The translations under genes and the position numbers were made by a program. The notes beneath the pieces are model-generated. The model was not told the origin of the DNA. It was given only the letters and a program-made list of their open reading frames with translations, and ran no database searches. This document shows positions 26,880-37,437 of a DNA stretch of 64,000 bases, piece by piece; the stretch's first letter is position 1; each line of letters begins with the position of its first letter. Origin of the DNA: Flavobacteriales bacterium (lineage in GTDB: Bacteria > Bacteroidota > Bacteroidia > Flavobacteriales_D > Sanyastnellaceae); contig JADKIZ010000001.1 of the NCBI GenBank assembly GCA_016722445.1, forward strand, positions 124,001 through 188,000, written 5' to 3'.

Positions 26880-28022
26880 AATTATTGATACTCACCGATG
26901 GCATACAACCGTTTGTGATTGGAGGAATGCAAAAACACTCTTTCAGTCTTGCCAGACAATTGGCAATACTAGGACATCAAGTCACACTGGTTCATTGTGT
27001 GGCTTCATCGGCAAAACTTCCGGACAAACAAGAAATAGAAAGTGCTTTTGGTATAGAAGCCATGCAAAACCTCGAGGTGATTGGATTCAAATTTCCTGCA
27101 CCATCGTGGTATCCCGGTCATTATCTCAAAGAATCTTACATTTATTCCAGACAAGTATATGATAAACTAAAAGACCGATTATCAGATTTCGATTTCATTT
27201 ACGCCAAAGGTTTTACCGCATGGTACTTTTTGGAACAAAAATCAAAAGGCAAGGCACTACCTAAGATCGGCCTTAAATTCCATGGCTATGAAATGTTCCA
27301 GAAGCCAGCCAATTTGAAGATGAGATTACACAATTGGATGCTGTCGGGGCCAACGAAGTGGAACAATGTGCATGCGGATTATATTTTTTCATACGGAGGT
27401 AAGATTACCCAAATTTTGAAGGATCTCGGTATAGTGCGAGATGCAATCATAGAAATACCTACGGGTATCGATGAAGCCTGGATCCAAAAAGGCCATCAAT
27501 CAGAAACACGCCGTGATTTTGTTTTTATTGGAAGATTTGAACGACGAAAAGGAGTAGAAGAGATCAACCACGCGCTTCAGAGTTTGATTGGGAAGAAGAA
27601 TTTTCATTTTCATTTCATCGGCCCGATTCCTCCATCGGTAAAAATCAAATCTGACCAGATCACTTATCATGGGTCGATATCGGATAAGAATGAAATCAGA
27701 AGCATACTTGATCGATGTGGCGTGTTGGTCACTCCTTCGCATTCTGAGGGCATGCCGAATGTAATCATGGAAGGAATGGCTCGGGGCTTGGCTGTACTCA
27801 CCACAGATGTTGGTGCGATCAGTTCAGTGGTGAATCAGGAGAATGGTTGGTTTGTTACCCCCGGCGATGCCGAAGGTTAAAAATCAGATACAGGAAATCA
27901 TTGAATTGACTGATGATCAACTCAGGACTAAGCAAGAATCGTCGCTGAAAAGGATTCGAGAATTCACCTGGGAAAAAATCGGAGAGCTCACGGCTGCCCG
28001 AATTGCGCAAAGGCTCGTCTGA
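26876..28022 (+). CDS. Glycosyltransferase family 4 (frame broken near the end)
   Basis: The first frame (26876-27880, 334 aa) holds GGMQKHSFSLARQLAILGH near residue 17, FVFIGRFERRKGVEEI near 213, and SHSEGMPNVIMEGMARG near 290, a typical GT4 donor site. It stops at GDAEG. The usual C-terminal helix region follows in another frame up to 28022 (IQEIIELTDDQL...IREFTWEKI). Two undercalled runs, TT at 27877-27878 and AAAAA at 27879-27883, would join them as GDAEGLKNQIQ. The corrected end lies 20 bp before the next start. Confidence 0.8.
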
Positions 28023-28042
28023 ATTCGTACCTTCGCGGCCCT

Positions 28043-29322
28043 GTGTCTGAGCAACCCAACATTTCAAGAACTTATTTTCCCGGGCTGAATGCCTTGAGGT
28101 TTTTCGCTGCTTTTGCGGTATTGGTGACACACGTAGAGTTTACCAAAAAAATATTATTCCATGGCGACATCTACTGGCTCAAGACCGATTATTGGATTCA
28201 GGGTAATGCGTGGCAATCGATTTTCAGGGATGGACCACCGGAGCCAATACATTGGCTCAGTCCGTTTGTGACACAAGGTGGATATATGGGTGTAATCTTT
28301 TTCTTCGTTTTAAGTGGGTTTTTGATCACCTACCTTCTACTTGAGGAGCGCAGGGTAAGTGCCACTGTTTCAATCAAAAAATTCTACATGCGCAGGATAC
28401 TTCGTATTTGGCCATTGTACTACCTCATTGTGATTTTGGGTCTGTTTGTCCTTCCGCACCTTTCACTTTTTGATGTCCGTTCGCAGGAGATAGACTTATT
28501 CAAACATTTTACAATCAATGTGGTGGGCCATATATTTATGTTACCCAATCTATCCTTTGCGACCGTCATGGAAGGCGCTCCCAACATTGGTCAATTGTGG
28601 AGTATTGGGGTAGAAGAACAATTCTATTTGTTTTGGCCGGTTCTCTTGAAGTTTTCAAAAAAACCCCTGAGGACCATCATCATTTTCCTCATCTCGGTGA
28701 TTGTGATTAAGCTTGGTATCTACTATGTCATCAACCATGTTCTGAAGATTCCTAAGCTCAATCCTGATCTCATGATATCGTCGCCCGTGGAAACTTTCAA
28801 ACGATTTATCGGCACATTAAAATTCGAAGCCATGGCATTTGGAGGAATTGGAGCATGTTTGATTTTCGACCAGCGTAAAAACTGGCTTCGATTGATCTTC
28901 TCGAAACCCATTCAGATTCTCACATTGCTTAGTATTCCAGGGATTGTTCTCTTTACTCCGACGTCATTATACAATGGTTTATATTTGTTGTTCAGCGTTC
29001 CTTTTCTGATCATCATCATGAATGTGGCTGCGAATGAAAATTCCATATTAAAACTGCGCAACCGGGTCTTTGACTTTCTCGGCAGGATATCGTATGGCAT
29101 TTACATGTACCATTTGATATGCATCACCCTTTCATTTCACATACTTGATCGTGTCTTTCATTTTCCAGAAAGAATGGAAGGTTGGCAAACCTTGATGTTG
29201 TATGCGCTCAGCATACCTTTAACCATAGGGGTTTCTGCATTGAGTTATTATTATTTTGAGAAAAATTCATTTCACGTAAACGAAAATTCACCACTGTCAT
29301 CAGTGGTGATGACGCCAGATAA
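28043..29322 (+). CDS. OafA-like acyltransferase-3 protein (frame broken near the end)
   Basis: About 426 aa from GTG 28043. Signature LNALRFFAAFAVLVTHVEF near residue 15, GVIFFFVLSGFLITYLLLEERR near 83 and SIGVEEQFYLFWP near 188; about ten transmembrane helices. Probably O-acetylates the polysaccharide. As written, the frame runs on to 29545 through 215 nt of the next gene. One extra A in the AAAAA run at 29261-29265 gives ...YFEKKFISRKRKFTTVISG and a TAA at 29320-29322, 8 bp before the next ATG, which is a natural end for the family. Confidence 0.85.
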
Positions 29323-29330
29323 CACGAAGT

Positions 29331-30653
29331 ATGTTTCAAAGAATTACAGTATTTGCCATATTCGCCAGTTTGTATGCGTTTTCGTACGTGTTCTTCAAAG
29401 TGCCATTCGAATTTTATCTGGCATACTTGATTTTCGTATTGTACTTCCCTGCATTTTTCGTTCGATACGGTATTCCGAAATGGCCGGTACTTGTTTTTCT
29501 TCCGTTGTTTATTTCAGGGGTGATGTACAGCCTGATTGGCGATAACACGTTTGATCAATTCTTTAAAATCTTCATTGGATTTTTCGCATCCACGATGTTC
29601 TATCACTATGTGATACAAGCGTTCGATTTCGACTTGAAGCTCATTTTCAGGTACTACATGAAATCCGCTTACATTGTCACGTTTATCGGTGCATTTCAGC
29701 TTGTTTCGTACGCGGTGAGATTCGAGCCGGGCTATAACTTTCTGTGGATTTTCAACAAATGGAATCCAAGCCCTGGTGGTCTTGGCGTGCGTATGAGTTC
29801 TGTACTTTCTGAACCGGCCTATTTCGCTGCAGTCATAGCACCTGCCTTCTTTGTAGCTGTTTACAATGTCATGCAGCGCAAACAAATTTTTATCACGAAA
29901 TACCAGAGCATCTTTATCATGCTCACCTATCCCCTTTCCTTTTCCAGTCTGGGAATTCTCGCGATTTTCTTGACCATCATCCTGATGCTGCTTAATCTGG
30001 GATTCGTGAAGTATTCATTGGTATTCCTTCCACTCTTGGTAGTGATTATAGATTATTCTTATAAAAACGTACCAGAGTTCCGCGATCGTTGGGATGGTAC
30101 CATTGAAATTTATACTACAGAAAACATTTACTCCTATGACATCCACGGAAGTAGTTTCGTATTGTACAACAACTCACACGTAGCCTGGGAAAATTTCAAA
30201 GCACATCCACTCATGGGCACGGGACTTGGATCTCACCCTATTGCATTCGATAAATACACTTTGACCAATATTGAAGGTGCAGTGCAGATCGACTTCAATA
30301 AAATGGATGCCAATTCTATGCTTTTGAGACTGATGTCAGAGACCGGATTGTATGGACTTTTGCTGATGTTTCTTTTGCTTGTACGATGTTGGATTTTCAA
30401 ACCTAGTGCAGCCGACGATGAGATTTGGGTCATGTCAAATGGTATTGCACTCATCATCATTATTCAGCTCATCAGGCAAGGGCACTACTTCCTAAATGGT
30501 TTCCCGTTATTCATTTGGATGTTTTATTATCTGAAGTTGTACAACAACAATATGATAGCTGATAAGCTTGAAGCGGAAGCTATCTCAGCGAGAGAAAGTG
30601 CAGAATCTGAGGCTTCCAACGGCGAAGGTCCCATTGTCCAAGCGCAAACCTGA
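29331..30653 (+). CDS. Wzy/O-antigen-ligase-like membrane protein
   Basis: 440 aa with about ten to twelve hydrophobic segments and a larger loop (about residues 250-330) containing HPLMGTGLGSHPIAFDKYT, typical of Wzy polymerases and O-antigen ligases. MSSVLSEPAYFAAVIAP near 162 is a conserved-looking segment. It would polymerise or ligate lipid-linked repeat units on the periplasmic face. The C-terminal ~25 residues are acidic and low-complexity. Its end overlaps the convergent deacetylase gene by 74 nt. Confidence 0.7.
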   Translation: MFQRITVFAIFASLYAFSYVFFKVPFEFYLAYLIFVLYFPAFFVRYGIPKWPVLVFLPLFISGVMYSLIGDNTFDQFFKIFIGFFASTMFYHYVIQAFDFDLKLIFRYYMKSAYIVTFIGAFQLVSYAVRFEPGYNFLWIFNKWNPSPGGLGVRMSSVLSEPAYFAAVIAPAFFVAVYNVMQRKQIFITKYQSIFIMLTYPLSFSSLGILAIFLTIILMLLNLGFVKYSLVFLPLLVVIIDYSYKNVPEFRDRWDGTIEIYTTENIYSYDIHGSSFVLYNNSHVAWENFKAHPLMGTGLGSHPIAFDKYTLTNIEGAVQIDFNKMDANSMLLRLMSETGLYGLLLMFLLLVRCWIFKPSAADDEIWVMSNGIALIIIIQLIRQGHYFLNGFPLFIWMFYYLKLYNNNMIADKLEAEAISARESAESEASNGEGPIVQAQT

Positions 30654-31413
30654 TTTTCCCTTTAGACCAGTTCACTTCAATGTTTCTTCGGAAAATCAAC
30701 CGCGGATTTTTTTCCATTCCATTCAATCCGGGAAAAGTGGTGAAATGAAATTTGTATTGTTGTTCGATAGCAGATTTTGCCATTGCATTCACAGAAATAG
30801 TGGTCTGTATGACAGAACAAAAAGAACTCACATTGCAGCCGAACCATGACTGGAGCATTTTTTGACTTTCAACGACCTCTCGATTTACTTCGTCCAGGCT
30901 TGCTGTATTGCGCAATAGATGAGACATTGTGTGAGAGCCAATTTGATGTCCTTGTTTCAGGAGATTCAAAATATCCTCTTGGCTCATTGCTGAAAAATCT
31001 TCATCCAATTTATCCAAAGTTGGATCTACGATCGGCCTGATGTTTTTCCGGTAATACAATATTTGATCATTGCTGGAAATAAAATCTGGAACCAGAAAAA
31101 AGAAAGCGCCTAATCCACGTGAATGTAAAAATTCCGCAACATGAAGATTGTTTTTCAAACCATCGTCGAAGGTGAAAAGAACATAAGGCCCATGTTGCAG
31201 CTCACCGAGGTAGTATGATTCCAATTGAGAAGGATGGAGTGGTTTGAAATGTTTAAGCAAATCATCCGTGATGAGCGCAAAAGATTTCATTCGGTCTGCT
31301 GGCGTGCTGTGCATACACAACACCAACAACTCATCAGCACGGTATTTCCATCCTCCAGAAAAAAATTCGAGGTGGCCAATCGAGCTTTTAATTATGTCGG
31401 CAATTTTTCCCAT
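30580..31413 (-). CDS. Polysaccharide deacetylase (NodB-like)
   Basis: About 277 aa (ATG 31413; ATG 31419 is also possible and overlaps the GNAT stop). The NodB core has the metal/base motif VLFTFDDG near residue 76 and the second metal motif IGSHTMSHLLRNT near 157. The family removes N- or O-acetyl groups from glycans. No signal peptide, so it probably acts on a cytoplasmic intermediate. The 3' end overlaps the Wzy-like gene tail to tail. Confidence 0.82.
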   Translation of the reverse strand: MGKIADIIKSSIGHLEFFSGGWKYRADELLVLCMHSTPADRMKSFALITDDLLKHFKPLHPSQLESYYLGELQHGPYVLFTFDDGLKNNLHVAEFLHSRGLGAFFFLVPDFISSNDQILYYRKNIRPIVDPTLDKLDEDFSAMSQEDILNLLKQGHQIGSHTMSHLLRNTASLDEVNREVVESQKMLQSWFGCNVSSFCSVIQTTISVNAMAKSAIEQQYKFHFTTFPGLNGMEKNPRLIFRRNIEVNWSKGKIRFALGQWDLRRWKPQILHFLSLR

Positions 31414-32366
31414 CACCATGTATCGATATCACTTCTGTAAATCCACCAATTGCTCCAATCCTTGATTTCATCGGCTACCGGTCCCTTCGCGATGAAGTAA
31501 ATTTTGCGATCTATTTGGCGAAAACCTAGTTCATCCATAGCCATTTTCAGTTCTTTCGAATCAGGATTGATGGCGCACGAAATCAATGTGAAGTTGGATG
31601 ACTTGCGCACAGCACGGATCAATTCGTTAAAAGCTTTGGTGATGAATGCGGCATCAAGATGAGATGACAAAAATTTTCCGATGATCAATTCCCGAATCAC
31701 TTTTTTTCGGCGCTGAGCTTTTAGTTCAAAAAAGGCTGTTCTTCCATTCTCCTCGAATTGGAATCGAAAAAAGTCCCCCTTTTCATATTTAAAACGATAG
31801 TCGTCAAAGGCAGCTTGTTGCGCCACAGCGGTGATTTTCTGATCACATTTAAAATCCGCTGTGGATCTCGCTCCCCAATTTTTTCCGAGTTGTTGCTCTG
31901 GATTGGACAAAAGAGAACGAACAGGATTCAATGGCTTGATGAACCACTGAAGATTGAATGGATTTTTCCATCCATTTCTGATAAAGCTGTTATAGGAAGC
32001 TTCAACCGGGAAACCAATAAGTAGTTCGCAATTGAAACCACTTTCTGGCTCATGGATGTAATTGAGCATACGCGCAAAAAGTCTTTGACCTCGAAAATCT
32101 GGATGCACCAATGAATTTCCACTTTGATAAGAGCGTATCAACCTTCCGTCAACAACAACAGGCCAATAGAAAAAGGATTGAAAACCGGCCACTTTTTGAC
32201 CATCCACCGAAACGATACGAATACAATGTTCACGTTGAAACGGGTGCTCATAGAAATCGCCAAATAGTTTATCGAATTCATCAATGGGAATTCCATATTC
32301 CATATTGAACAATTCGATGACCTGAGGGCGCATCCAATCTTCATATTTTTGAATCGTCATACTCAT
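31413..32366 (-). CDS. GNAT-fold acetyltransferase-like protein
   Basis: 317 aa. SVDGQKVAGFQSFFYWPVVV near residue 53 and GNSLVHPDFRGQRLFARMLNYI near 83 are the beta4-alpha3 acetyl-CoA-binding region of the GNAT fold. The C-terminal half is unlike small GNATs and may be a second GNAT-like lobe, as in FemAB-type enzymes. In this cluster, N-acylation of an amino sugar is plausible. Its stop overlaps the deacetylase start. Confidence 0.72.
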   Translation of the reverse strand: MSMTIQKYEDWMRPQVIELFNMEYGIPIDEFDKLFGDFYEHPFQREHCIRIVSVDGQKVAGFQSFFYWPVVVDGRLIRSYQSGNSLVHPDFRGQRLFARMLNYIHEPESGFNCELLIGFPVEASYNSFIRNGWKNPFNLQWFIKPLNPVRSLLSNPEQQLGKNWGARSTADFKCDQKITAVAQQAAFDDYRFKYEKGDFFRFQFEENGRTAFFELKAQRRKKVIRELIIGKFLSSHLDAAFITKAFNELIRAVRKSSNFTLISCAINPDSKELKMAMDELGFRQIDRKIYFIAKGPVADEIKDWSNWWIYRSDIDTW

Positions 32367-32389
32367 ACTGTAAATTGCAGCGGGCTAAT

Positions 32390-33430
32390 ATGAAAAAAAT
32401 TCTCGTCCTGTACCGAGAACTGGCAGGATACTTTGTGGCATGTCTTAACCATTTGTGTGATCAGTATGACACCGAGGCCGTGCTTGTTGCCTATCCCGTG
32501 CATAAAGATGCTCCATTCAAGTTTAAACTGTCATCAAAAATTACCCTGATACAAAGAAACGAACTCAATCAAGAAGATTTGACGAAACTTTGCAGTGATC
32601 CTTCATTTGACCTTATTTTTTCAGGAGGATGGTTTGACAAGGAATACCTCATGGCCATCAAACACAAAAAAGCCCCGGCTTTGTTGGGTTTTGACAATCA
32701 GTGGAACGGTTCAATGAAACACATGCTTTCCGCTGTTTATGGCAGAATAAAAATAAAACCACTCTTTGATTATGCTTTCGTACCTGGCAGTTTGCAAAAG
32801 ACCTTTGCTCAAAAGCTAGGATTTCCCATTGAAAGGATCATCACAGGAGCATACTCCTGTGATGTAAACACTTTTGCGAAAATTGCTGAAGAACGCAAAC
32901 AACGAACAGAAAGATTCCCACGAAGGCTTATCTATACTGGTCGGTATTCAGAAGAAAAATTCATTCAGGAACTGTGGACTACCTTCATTGAACTTCACGC
33001 ACAAAGCGGAAAGCAATGGGAATTGCATTGTGCAGGTACAGGTCCCTTATGGGATCAAAGAACCCAATCGGATGGCATTGTACATCATGGATTTATGCAG
33101 CCTGCTGACCTCACGAAATTGATGCTTACTGGAGATGCGTTTGTGTTACCGAGTACATTTGAACCTTGGGGAGTTGTGGTTCATGAATTTGCCGCAGCAG
33201 GATATCCCATCGTTATTTCATCCAAAGTTGGAGCTGGTGAAGCTTTTTTGGATCAAGGAGAAAATGGCTACCTGTTCAGATCAGGAGACACTGCAGATTT
33301 GAAAGCACAATTGCGCAAACTCTTCACAAAAAACCATGAAGAGTTGATGAAGATGGGACAAAAGAGTGCAGATCTTGCAAAAGGAATTACGCCCGATAGT
33401 TGGGCAAAAAGCATAAACAAGTTGATGTGA
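32390..33430 (+). CDS. Glycosyltransferase family 4
   Basis: 346 aa from ATG 32390 (MKKILVLYRELAGYFV). The C-terminal GT4 domain has RRLIYTGRYSEEKF near residue 180, GDAFVLPSTFEPWGVVVHEF near 247 with the E-x7-E motif, and GENGYLFRSGD near 286. Diverges from the GNAT gene over a 23-bp gap and is followed after 1 bp by the epimerase. Confidence 0.85.
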   Translation: MKKILVLYRELAGYFVACLNHLCDQYDTEAVLVAYPVHKDAPFKFKLSSKITLIQRNELNQEDLTKLCSDPSFDLIFSGGWFDKEYLMAIKHKKAPALLGFDNQWNGSMKHMLSAVYGRIKIKPLFDYAFVPGSLQKTFAQKLGFPIERIITGAYSCDVNTFAKIAEERKQRTERFPRRLIYTGRYSEEKFIQELWTTFIELHAQSGKQWELHCAGTGPLWDQRTQSDGIVHHGFMQPADLTKLMLTGDAFVLPSTFEPWGVVVHEFAAAGYPIVISSKVGAGEAFLDQGENGYLFRSGDTADLKAQLRKLFTKNHEELMKMGQKSADLAKGITPDSWAKSINKLM

Positions 33431-33431
33431 T

Positions 33432-34364
33432 ATGGCAAAAATCCTCATCACCGGCGGAGCCGGATTTATCCCGGGAGCATTGGCGGCTAAGCTTGCCTCC
33501 AATGCCAATGACACGATCATTCTCGTGGACAATCTGGTGACCGGTTCCATGAAAAAAGTCCCTGTATCACCGCATAAAAACATTCATTTCATCAAAGGTG
33601 ATGTCAATGATTTTCCGGATATTTCCAGTGTTTTCTATGCATGGAAATTCGACTATGTCTTTCATTACGCTGCATTGGTAGGTGTTCAACGAACATTGTC
33701 CAATCCGGTGAAAGTGTTGAATGACATAGAAGGCATCAAGAATATTCTAAACCTTTCAAAAAACACCGGCGTGAAAAGGGTGTATTTCAGCAGTAGTTCT
33801 GAAGTTTATGGTGAGCCGGTGCAGGTGCCACAAAATGAACACACCACTCCTTTAAATTCCAGACTTCCATATGCGATTGTAAAAAATCTCGGTGAAGCCT
33901 TTCTTCGGGCATATCACGAAGAATACAAACTTGATTATACCGTCTTCAGATTTTTCAATACCTATGGTCCACAGCAGAGCGATGACTTTGTAATTTCAAA
34001 ATTTCTACGTGCAGCGCTAAGGGGAGAGAACATCACGGTTTATGGTGATGGTATGCAGACCCGCACGTTTTGTTTTGTCGAAGACAATGTCAGTGCCTGC
34101 GAAAAAATATTTCGGGAAAATCTGCATGTGAATGATGTGGTGAATATTGGGTCTGATCAAGAATGCACAGTATTGCAGCTGGCGGAAACAGTCATCAAAG
34201 TAACTGGATCAAGTTCACAGATCGTTCATTTGCCACCCCTGCCAGAAGGCGATATGACAAGACGCAGGCCCGACATTTCCAAAATGAATGCAGTGCTCCA
34301 ACGACCTCTGACCAGTTTGGAAACCGGATTAAAAATGATCATTGAATCCTGGAGGAATAACTGA
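33432..34364 (+). CDS. NAD-dependent sugar-nucleotide epimerase/dehydratase
   Basis: 310 aa extended-SDR protein. ITGGAGFIPGALAAKLA near residue 5 binds NAD; FSSSSEVYGE near 119 and PYAIVKNLGE near 147 give the Ser-Tyr-x3-Lys catalytic set; RFFNTYGPQQ near 174 follows. It could be an epimerase or dehydratase of a UDP/GDP/TDP-sugar; the sequence does not separate these. The start codon of the next gene overlaps its stop (TGATG). Confidence 0.87.
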   Translation: MAKILITGGAGFIPGALAAKLASNANDTIILVDNLVTGSMKKVPVSPHKNIHFIKGDVNDFPDISSVFYAWKFDYVFHYAALVGVQRTLSNPVKVLNDIEGIKNILNLSKNTGVKRVYFSSSSEVYGEPVQVPQNEHTTPLNSRLPYAIVKNLGEAFLRAYHEEYKLDYTVFRFFNTYGPQQSDDFVISKFLRAALRGENITVYGDGMQTRTFCFVEDNVSACEKIFRENLHVNDVVNIGSDQECTVLQLAETVIKVTGSSSQIVHLPPLPEGDMTRRRPDISKMNAVLQRPLTSLETGLKMIIESWRNN

Positions 34365-36232
34365 TGTGTGGTATTAATGGTGTAATCGGAAATCACGTAG
34401 GCGCAGATCAAGCGCAGATCATTGCGAAGATGAATGACTGCATCGCACATCGCGGTCCGGATTCAGCAGGCCTCTGGCACAATGAAACATGCGGCCTTGG
34501 TCACCGCAGACTTTCGATCATTGATACATCAGAAGCAGGTAATCAACCATTTTTTTCTGACGATCAAAAAATAGTGATGGTTTTCAATGGCGAGATTTAT
34601 AATTATCTCGAATTGAAAAAAGAACTGGCAAATGATTTCACTTTCAAAACAGAAAGCGATACAGAAGTGATCATTGCAGCATACCGCAAATGGGGCATTG
34701 AATGCCTATCTCGTTTCTTTGGCATGTTTGCATTTGCTTTATGGGATGAAGAAAAGAAATGCCTTTATGTGGTAAGAGACAGGCTTGGGATCAAGCCATT
34801 GTACTACGGGGAAAAAGATGGAGCCGTTTGGTTTTCATCAGAAATAAGGGCGATATTGAGTACAGGTCAATTTGAGCGAAAAATATCTTCCAGTTCACTG
34901 GCCGATTATTTCAGATACCAAACGGTGCATGCACCTGCGACGATAATTGAAGGCATTAAGATGTTGATGCCAGGTCACTATATGAAAATCCAAAACGGAC
35001 AAATTGAAACTGTTTGTTTTTGGGATATCAGTAAAAACACCAATCACCTTTCTTCAGAGCAAGACAGCAAGACCATCAGAAAAAACATCAGTGACATCAT
35101 GCATTCTGCGATTGAAATTCGCATGCGTGCAGACGTTCCATTTGGAGCCTTTTTGAGTGGGGGAATTGACTCCAGTATCATTGTAGGGTTGATGAGCGAA
35201 ATTTCCTCTCATCCTGTCAATACATTTTCCATCACCTTTCACGAAAAAGAATTTGACGAAAGTCCTTATAGCGATGTCATCGCCAAAAAATTCCAAACTG
35301 AACACACACGAATACAACTTCGCGCAACAGATTTCTTAGATCTTGTTCCAGAAGCCTTGCGCGCCATGGATCATCCAAGTGGTGATGGTCCCAATACTTA
35401 TGTCGTTTCAAAAGTCACAAGAGAAAAAGGTGTGAAAATGGCATTGAGTGGTTTGGGTGGCGATGAAGTCTTTGCTGGTTATGAGATTTTCAAAAGAATG
35501 AAAAGTCTTGAATCCCGCAAATGGATCAACATCATCCCAAGACTAATGCGTGAATCGGCGGGAAGAATTGCTTTTGGATTGAAAACATCGGTAGCCACCG
35601 AAAAATTATCAGCATTACTTTCTCAAGAACGTATTGATTTCGCACATGTATATCCGATGAACCGGCAAGTGCTTTCAACAACGATCATATCTAGTCTACT
35701 GAAAGAATTCAATGATGAATCCGAATTTTATGTAGAAAAAATTTCAAAGGAAATTCAGTCACTTGATTTGCCCATGCTATCCAAGGTGAGTATTGCTGAA
35801 ATGACTACTTATATGCAAAACACTTTGCTACGTGATGCAGATCAGATGAGTATGGCTCATTCGTTGGAGGTTCGTGTTCCGTTCCTCGATCATCGTCTCA
35901 TTGAGTATGTCACAGGCATTCGTGACCAGGAAAAATATCCTCACAGCCCAAAAGAATTGCTCACCAGCTCATTCGAAGGAATGTTACCGCATGATGTCAT
36001 TCATCGTCCTAAAATGGGCTTCACCTTTCCATGGGCATTGTGGATGAAGAACGAATTGCTGTCATTCTGTGAAGATAATATTTCTGCATTATCTCAGGTG
36101 GAGGCCATGCGACCTGCTGCAGTAAATCATTTATGGAATAGATTCCTACAAAACGATCCACTGATCACATGGTCTCGCATTTGGCCTTTGGTGGTACTTG
36201 GACATTGGGTAAAACAACATGACGCGCACTAA
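34364..36232 (+). CDS. asnB: Asparagine synthase-type glutamine amidotransferase
   Basis: 622 aa. The N-terminal glutaminase domain starts with the nucleophile Cys2 (MCGINGVIG) and contains HRGPDSAG near residue 28 and VVFNGEIYNY-like MVFNGEIYNY near 72. The C-terminal synthetase domain has the ATP-pyrophosphatase loop FLSGGIDSS near 263. In polysaccharide clusters such proteins often amidate a uronic acid or similar carboxyl group rather than aspartate; that use is inference. Overlaps the epimerase by 1 nt; the next gene starts within its last 14 nt. Confidence 0.88.
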   Translation: MCGINGVIGNHVGADQAQIIAKMNDCIAHRGPDSAGLWHNETCGLGHRRLSIIDTSEAGNQPFFSDDQKIVMVFNGEIYNYLELKKELANDFTFKTESDTEVIIAAYRKWGIECLSRFFGMFAFALWDEEKKCLYVVRDRLGIKPLYYGEKDGAVWFSSEIRAILSTGQFERKISSSSLADYFRYQTVHAPATIIEGIKMLMPGHYMKIQNGQIETVCFWDISKNTNHLSSEQDSKTIRKNISDIMHSAIEIRMRADVPFGAFLSGGIDSSIIVGLMSEISSHPVNTFSITFHEKEFDESPYSDVIAKKFQTEHTRIQLRATDFLDLVPEALRAMDHPSGDGPNTYVVSKVTREKGVKMALSGLGGDEVFAGYEIFKRMKSLESRKWINIIPRLMRESAGRIAFGLKTSVATEKLSALLSQERIDFAHVYPMNRQVLSTTIISSLLKEFNDESEFYVEKISKEIQSLDLPMLSKVSIAEMTTYMQNTLLRDADQMSMAHSLEVRVPFLDHRLIEYVTGIRDQEKYPHSPKELLTSSFEGMLPHDVIHRPKMGFTFPWALWMKNELLSFCEDNISALSQVEAMRPAAVNHLWNRFLQNDPLITWSRIWPLVVLGHWVKQHDAH

Positions 36233-37364
36233 GAAAAATATTCTTGTATTCAGCGACTGGTTTCTTCCAGGTTTCAAAGCCGGAGGGCCAATTCGGTCGT
36301 TGGCCAATTTGGTGAACGTGCTGCAGCATCAGTTCTACATTGTCACGAGCAACAAAGATCATCATACCGAAACACCTTATCCGGGTATTGCCTATAACTC
36401 ATGGGTAAAATTCGCTGACAACGTACAGGTGATGTATTTAGAAGATTCGAGAATCACGGCAGATGTATTTCGTGAGATCATGCTTGGTCAGGATTTCGAT
36501 AAAATATATTTCAATTCACTTTTTTCGCCTCGGTTCACATTGAGTCCACTTCGTACGGCTAAAAAATTGGGCCTTGTTTCGAAGTGTATTCTGGCACCAC
36601 GAGGCATGTTGAAGGCAGGTGCTTTATCTGTGAAACCCTTGAAGAAAAAAGCATTTCTGACGATGGCCAAATTCACAGGTTTATACCGCGGCATCACATG
36701 GCACGCGACAAGTGAAGACGAAAAAGAGAGCATACTGAAACATTTTCCCAATGCAGGAGAAATACTTATGGCTCCCAATCTTTCCGATGTTCCCAAAGAA
36801 AAAACGGTGAAGCCGGCGAAGAATTCCGGCGAATTAAAATTGATTTGTATCGCCAGAATCAGTCCTGAAAAAGGCATCCTCGAAGCCATTCAATCGCTAA
36901 AAGCGATGAAAGTAAATGGCGAAGTGAGTTGTGATTTTTTTGGCATTCAACAAAATGCAGGCTATCTCGAAACCTGCAGAACATTGGCAGAATCGATCAA
37001 CAATATCAGAATTCATTTTCGGGGAGAAATTGTACCATCCGATATACCTGACAAACTGAAACAATATCATTTTTTGTTCATGCCCACCTTGGGTGAAAAT
37101 TTTGGACACGCCATTGCAGAAGCCCTGAATCACGCGACACCTGTGATCATCAGCAACCTAACACCATGGCGTGGTTTAGAAGAAAAACGGGCGGGCTGGG
37201 ACATTCCTCTCCAACCGGAATCCTTTGCGCATATTCTTGAAAAATGTCTTGCCATGCCGAACAACGAATATCAGATATTGTGTGAAGGAGCTTATCTCCA
37301 TGGCAGAAGTGTTGCACTTGATATGAGTAGCATTGAAGCCAGTTATCAGGTCTTTGAACCCTAA
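36219..37364 (+). CDS. Glycosyltransferase family 4
   Basis: 381 aa. The N-terminal domain has FLPGFKAGGPIRSLANLVN near residue 16, and KCILAPRGMLKAGAL near 121, a motif typical of one subfamily of GT4 enzymes in O-antigen loci. The C-terminal domain has LICIARISPEKGILEAIQSL near 207 and MPTLGENFGHAIAEALNHATP near 288 (E-x7-E). Last gene of the cluster; it overlaps asnB by 14 nt. Confidence 0.85.
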   Translation: MTRTKKNILVFSDWFLPGFKAGGPIRSLANLVNVLQHQFYIVTSNKDHHTETPYPGIAYNSWVKFADNVQVMYLEDSRITADVFREIMLGQDFDKIYFNSLFSPRFTLSPLRTAKKLGLVSKCILAPRGMLKAGALSVKPLKKKAFLTMAKFTGLYRGITWHATSEDEKESILKHFPNAGEILMAPNLSDVPKEKTVKPAKNSGELKLICIARISPEKGILEAIQSLKAMKVNGEVSCDFFGIQQNAGYLETCRTLAESINNIRIHFRGEIVPSDIPDKLKQYHFLFMPTLGENFGHAIAEALNHATPVIISNLTPWRGLEEKRAGWDIPLQPESFAHILEKCLAMPNNEYQILCEGAYLHGRSVALDMSSIEASYQVFEP

Positions 37365-37437
37365 CAAGAATTTCTCACAAAAATTCACTTTCACATAACC
37401 TTTAAAGCAAGTAAATTCCACCCCAATAGCAGGAATC

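Noticed and set aside
29323..29545. C-terminal 75 residues of the acyltransferase as written
   Set aside because: They overlap the Wzy-like gene in the wrong frame; adding one A at 29261-29265 gives a family-like end 8 bp before the next start.
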